The position numbers and the translations under genes were made by a program. DNA of 33,117 nt from an uncultured Dorea sp. (GTDB taxonomy: Bacteria > Bacillota > Clostridia > Lachnospirales > Lachnospiraceae). The notes below the pieces were generated by a model. That model ran no database searches. It was not told where the DNA came from and saw only the letters and a list, made by a program, of their open reading frames with translations. This document shows, piece after piece, positions 31,430 through 33,117 of the stretch. Location: NCBI GenBank assembly GCA_900550865.1, contig URTM01000028.1:1-33117 (forward strand), in the 5' to 3' direction. The number at the start of each line of letters is the position of its first letter. Position 1 is the first letter of the stretch.

Positions 31430-32335
31430 TTACGGCATCTCTGCTTTTGCCAGTTTCTTAATATCTTCTACTGGTTCTTTTGTTATTTCTGCAATCTGCT
31501 CTATCGACATACCTGCGTTAAGCATCGAAAGAATGATATCTTTCCGGCCACGCTCCACTCCGGTTTTAAACAGTATGTTTTTATCCCTGATTGCTTTTTG
31601 TCTTGCATCGTATTCCAACCGTTTTCTTTCATCTGCACTTAATCGGTCTAATTCATCATATGCTTCTTGTAGATTTGAATTTTTCTCTGCCATCCGTTTC
31701 AAGTCCTCCCTGTTTTTTCCTCCCAGAAAACGCATCCATTGCATCAAATCTGTCTCATCTTTTTGTTCCGGCGGTAATTTCGGTAACTCAAGAATATGCA
31801 TTTCCATCATGTCAGAATATCTTTCTCCTGTCTCTGTATCGCAGAATGATATACATCTGTAGTATTTATCATCTTCCTGAATCAATACATGATCCAGAAT
31901 ACTTACCTGGATACATTTCTGAAGTTTATCGTAATCCTCGCCCGCTTTAATTTGCTCTGTATACATTTTGCTCAAATAATAAATGGTCCGTTTTTCCCAG
32001 CAGTCATAATAGACTACCTGCATTTCTAAGTCGATTAGTACTCCACTTTTCATCTTAACCTTTACGTCCAGAATTCCATACTTATCATCCTCTGATTCTT
32101 TTCGGAGAATCGTTGGCATAAGTATTGTATCCTCTACTTCTTTCGGATCTACATTCAATATCGCTGCGATGATCCCTTTTCTAACATTTTCATTATGCAT
32201 CAGTTCTTTAAAACAGAAATCAACCGTTGGGAGCATGATAAAATCATCCTTGCTATGTTCATCTGTTCTTTTTACCTTCGATGCTGCGTTTCTCTGTCTG
32301 GTTCCATTCAATTCTTTTTCTTTGGTTTTTCTCAT
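31430..32335 (-). CDS. Rpn family recombination-promoting nuclease / putative transposase
   Basis: A 301-residue PD-(D/E)XK protein of the Rpn (YhgA-like) family, DNA endonucleases thought to promote recombination. The N-terminal part has FIMLPTVDFCFKELMHNENVRKG, LMPTILRKESEDDKYGILDVKVK and a DLEMQVVYYDCWEKRTIYY segment, with the catalytic pattern D..E-x-Q in ILDVKVKMKSGVLIDLEMQ. The C-terminal third is a helical tail. I chose the ATG with AGGGAG seven bases upstream. The frame stays open for another 106 codons upstream (to 32653), but that part has no ribosome binding site and overlaps the decayed sortase. No terminal repeats of a mobile element were found. Confidence 0.85.
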   Translation of the reverse strand: MRKTKEKELNGTRQRNAASKVKRTDEHSKDDFIMLPTVDFCFKELMHNENVRKGIIAAILNVDPKEVEDTILMPTILRKESEDDKYGILDVKVKMKSGVLIDLEMQVVYYDCWEKRTIYYLSKMYTEQIKAGEDYDKLQKCIQVSILDHVLIQEDDKYYRCISFCDTETGERYSDMMEMHILELPKLPPEQKDETDLMQWMRFLGGKNREDLKRMAEKNSNLQEAYDELDRLSADERKRLEYDARQKAIRDKNILFKTGVERGRKDIILSMLNAGMSIEQIAEITKEPVEDIKKLAKAEMP

Positions 32336-32624
32336 AAGAATTCTCCCTTCTTTCGCGAGACGAACTATCGTTTGAAGTAAAGAATTCTCTATCTGAGTAT
32401 ATCTTAACATAAGTTCTTTTATCAGAAAAGCATAAATTACTGCATGGCTGATTCTCTGTATCTCTGCAGATTCTTTCAAACAATAATCATCTTTTAATTG
32501 TCTCATCGGATTATCTGCTCGATCATCTGAGCTTGTAAGATTAATTGCCGATATGTTAATAGATACGTTTGCAGCTTTTCGAATGAGTGCTGCGTAAGGA
32601 TAGGTTATCATATAACTTTTGCTA

Positions 32625-32980
32625 TTACAAGATTTTTGTATAAAAGAACCCATGAAATTTCTGTTCTTTTAGAAAATTCATTTTCAGCATACCGACTCTT
32701 TGCTGTAATGTCTTTGTTGTATAGATCGTGAAATACTGATTCTGTTTCCAGAATCCTTCGTCTTTATATTTTTTCAGTCCTCCGAACATCGTTCCATTGT
32801 TCATGTTGTGACCATAGATGATGTTATAATAATCGGAAAAATCTGACTGGTTCAGTCCTGATCGTTAAAGCGTATCCAGCCGATCACGTCCGGATTCTCA
32901 GCTTGTGTACAAGTGACATTATGGCGTGGGAAAGGGCGATTGGCAATTATCTTTAGCAGATAATTGTCTTTATAATGCAT
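32625..32980 (-). pseudogene. Broken class B sortase remnant
   Basis: Two minus-strand frames carry pieces of a class B sortase. The upstream piece has ENPDVIGWIRFND (the NPD-x-x-GWI motif near the family N-terminus), then a stop. The other frame has SDFSDYYNIIYGHNMNNG followed by MFGGLKKYKDEGFW, including the catalytic-type His in YGHNM. The roughly 60 residues that normally separate these parts are gone, with a frame change, and the catalytic Cys and Arg region is missing. It cannot encode an active sortase. A terminator and a small end of another gene lie to its right. Confidence 0.75.
32944..32966. repeat. Short perfect inverted repeat
   Basis: CAATTATC, seven bases (TTTAGCA), GATAATTG. 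It lies beside the sortase remnant; no function is evident. Confidence 0.4.
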
Positions 32981-32985
32981 AGCAG

Positions 32986-33034
32986 CAAAAAATAACCCTC
33001 ACAAACAGTGTCACCACCATTCGTAAGGGTTATA
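32986..33034 (-). terminator. Intrinsic terminator of a gene beyond the right edge
   Basis: On the minus strand ATAACCCTTAC pairs with GTGAGGGTTAT (one wobble) around a loop of about 20 bases, followed by TTTTTTG. The gene it ends would lie to the right; a minus-strand frame with stop at 33072-33074 (ending KSWQNR) may be its last codons, but only about 15 are visible. Confidence 0.75.
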
Positions 33035-33117
33035 TCATTTCAGAAATTTAACACAATATGATATTATGCGTTCATCTGTTTTGCCAACTTTTATTTACTG
33101 TTTTCTCAAATGCCCAT

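Noticed and set aside
33072..33117. End of a minus-strand gene at the right edge
   Set aside because: Only about 15 codons are visible; mentioned with the terminator but too short to call.

Overview
This window looks like the chromosome of a low-to-mid GC Firmicute, most likely a gut-type Lachnospiraceae (Clostridia). The evidence is the gene order pyrH-frr-uppS-cdsA-dxr-rseP, the strong AGGAGG-type ribosome binding sites, U-tailed intrinsic terminators, a TPP riboswitch in front of thiW, and a three-subunit molybdenum hydroxylase. No search was run, so the family assignment is inference. Almost everything lies on the minus strand; only thiW and thiC are on the plus strand.

Region 1 (about 300-6300) is housekeeping. 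A tight minus-strand operon, pyrH, frr, uppS, cdsA, dxr, rseP, covers UMP kinase, ribosome recycling, undecaprenyl and isoprenoid precursors, phospholipid synthesis and the site-2 protease. xpt (xanthine phosphoribosyltransferase) lies just upstream behind its own promoter, which carries an overlapping inverted repeat.

Region 2 (6324-11350) is a three-gene molybdenum hydroxylase operon (FAD, 2Fe-2S, molybdopterin subunits) and a MATE efflux protein.

Region 3 (11564-25650) is the most interesting part: a large tricarboxylate block. In transcription order it holds aconitase and an isocitrate dehydrogenase-family gene, two tandem LysR regulators, then an operon of a beta-propeller lactonase, a MatC/SLC13-like carboxylate carrier, citrate lyase gamma, beta and alpha (citDEF) and a divergent YbhJ-type aconitase homologue. 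After a terminator comes a separate small transcript with a 55-codon unknown gene overlapping citG. Together they suggest import of a carboxylate or its lactone, ring opening, hydration to a citrate-like acid and cleavage by the lyase to acetate and an oxo-acid; a second branch leads from citrate to 2-oxoglutarate. The true substrate is unknown. citC and citX are not in the window.

Region 4 (25660-33117) is mixed: a decayed RraA-like fragment, lepB, a DUF1810 protein with an extra C-terminal domain, the TPP riboswitch with thiW and thiC (with a strongly folded spacer between them), a very long inverted repeat, a fused acetate-type CoA-transferase, an Rpn-family nuclease, and a broken class B sortase. 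No tRNA, rRNA, CRISPR array or complete insertion sequence was recognised.
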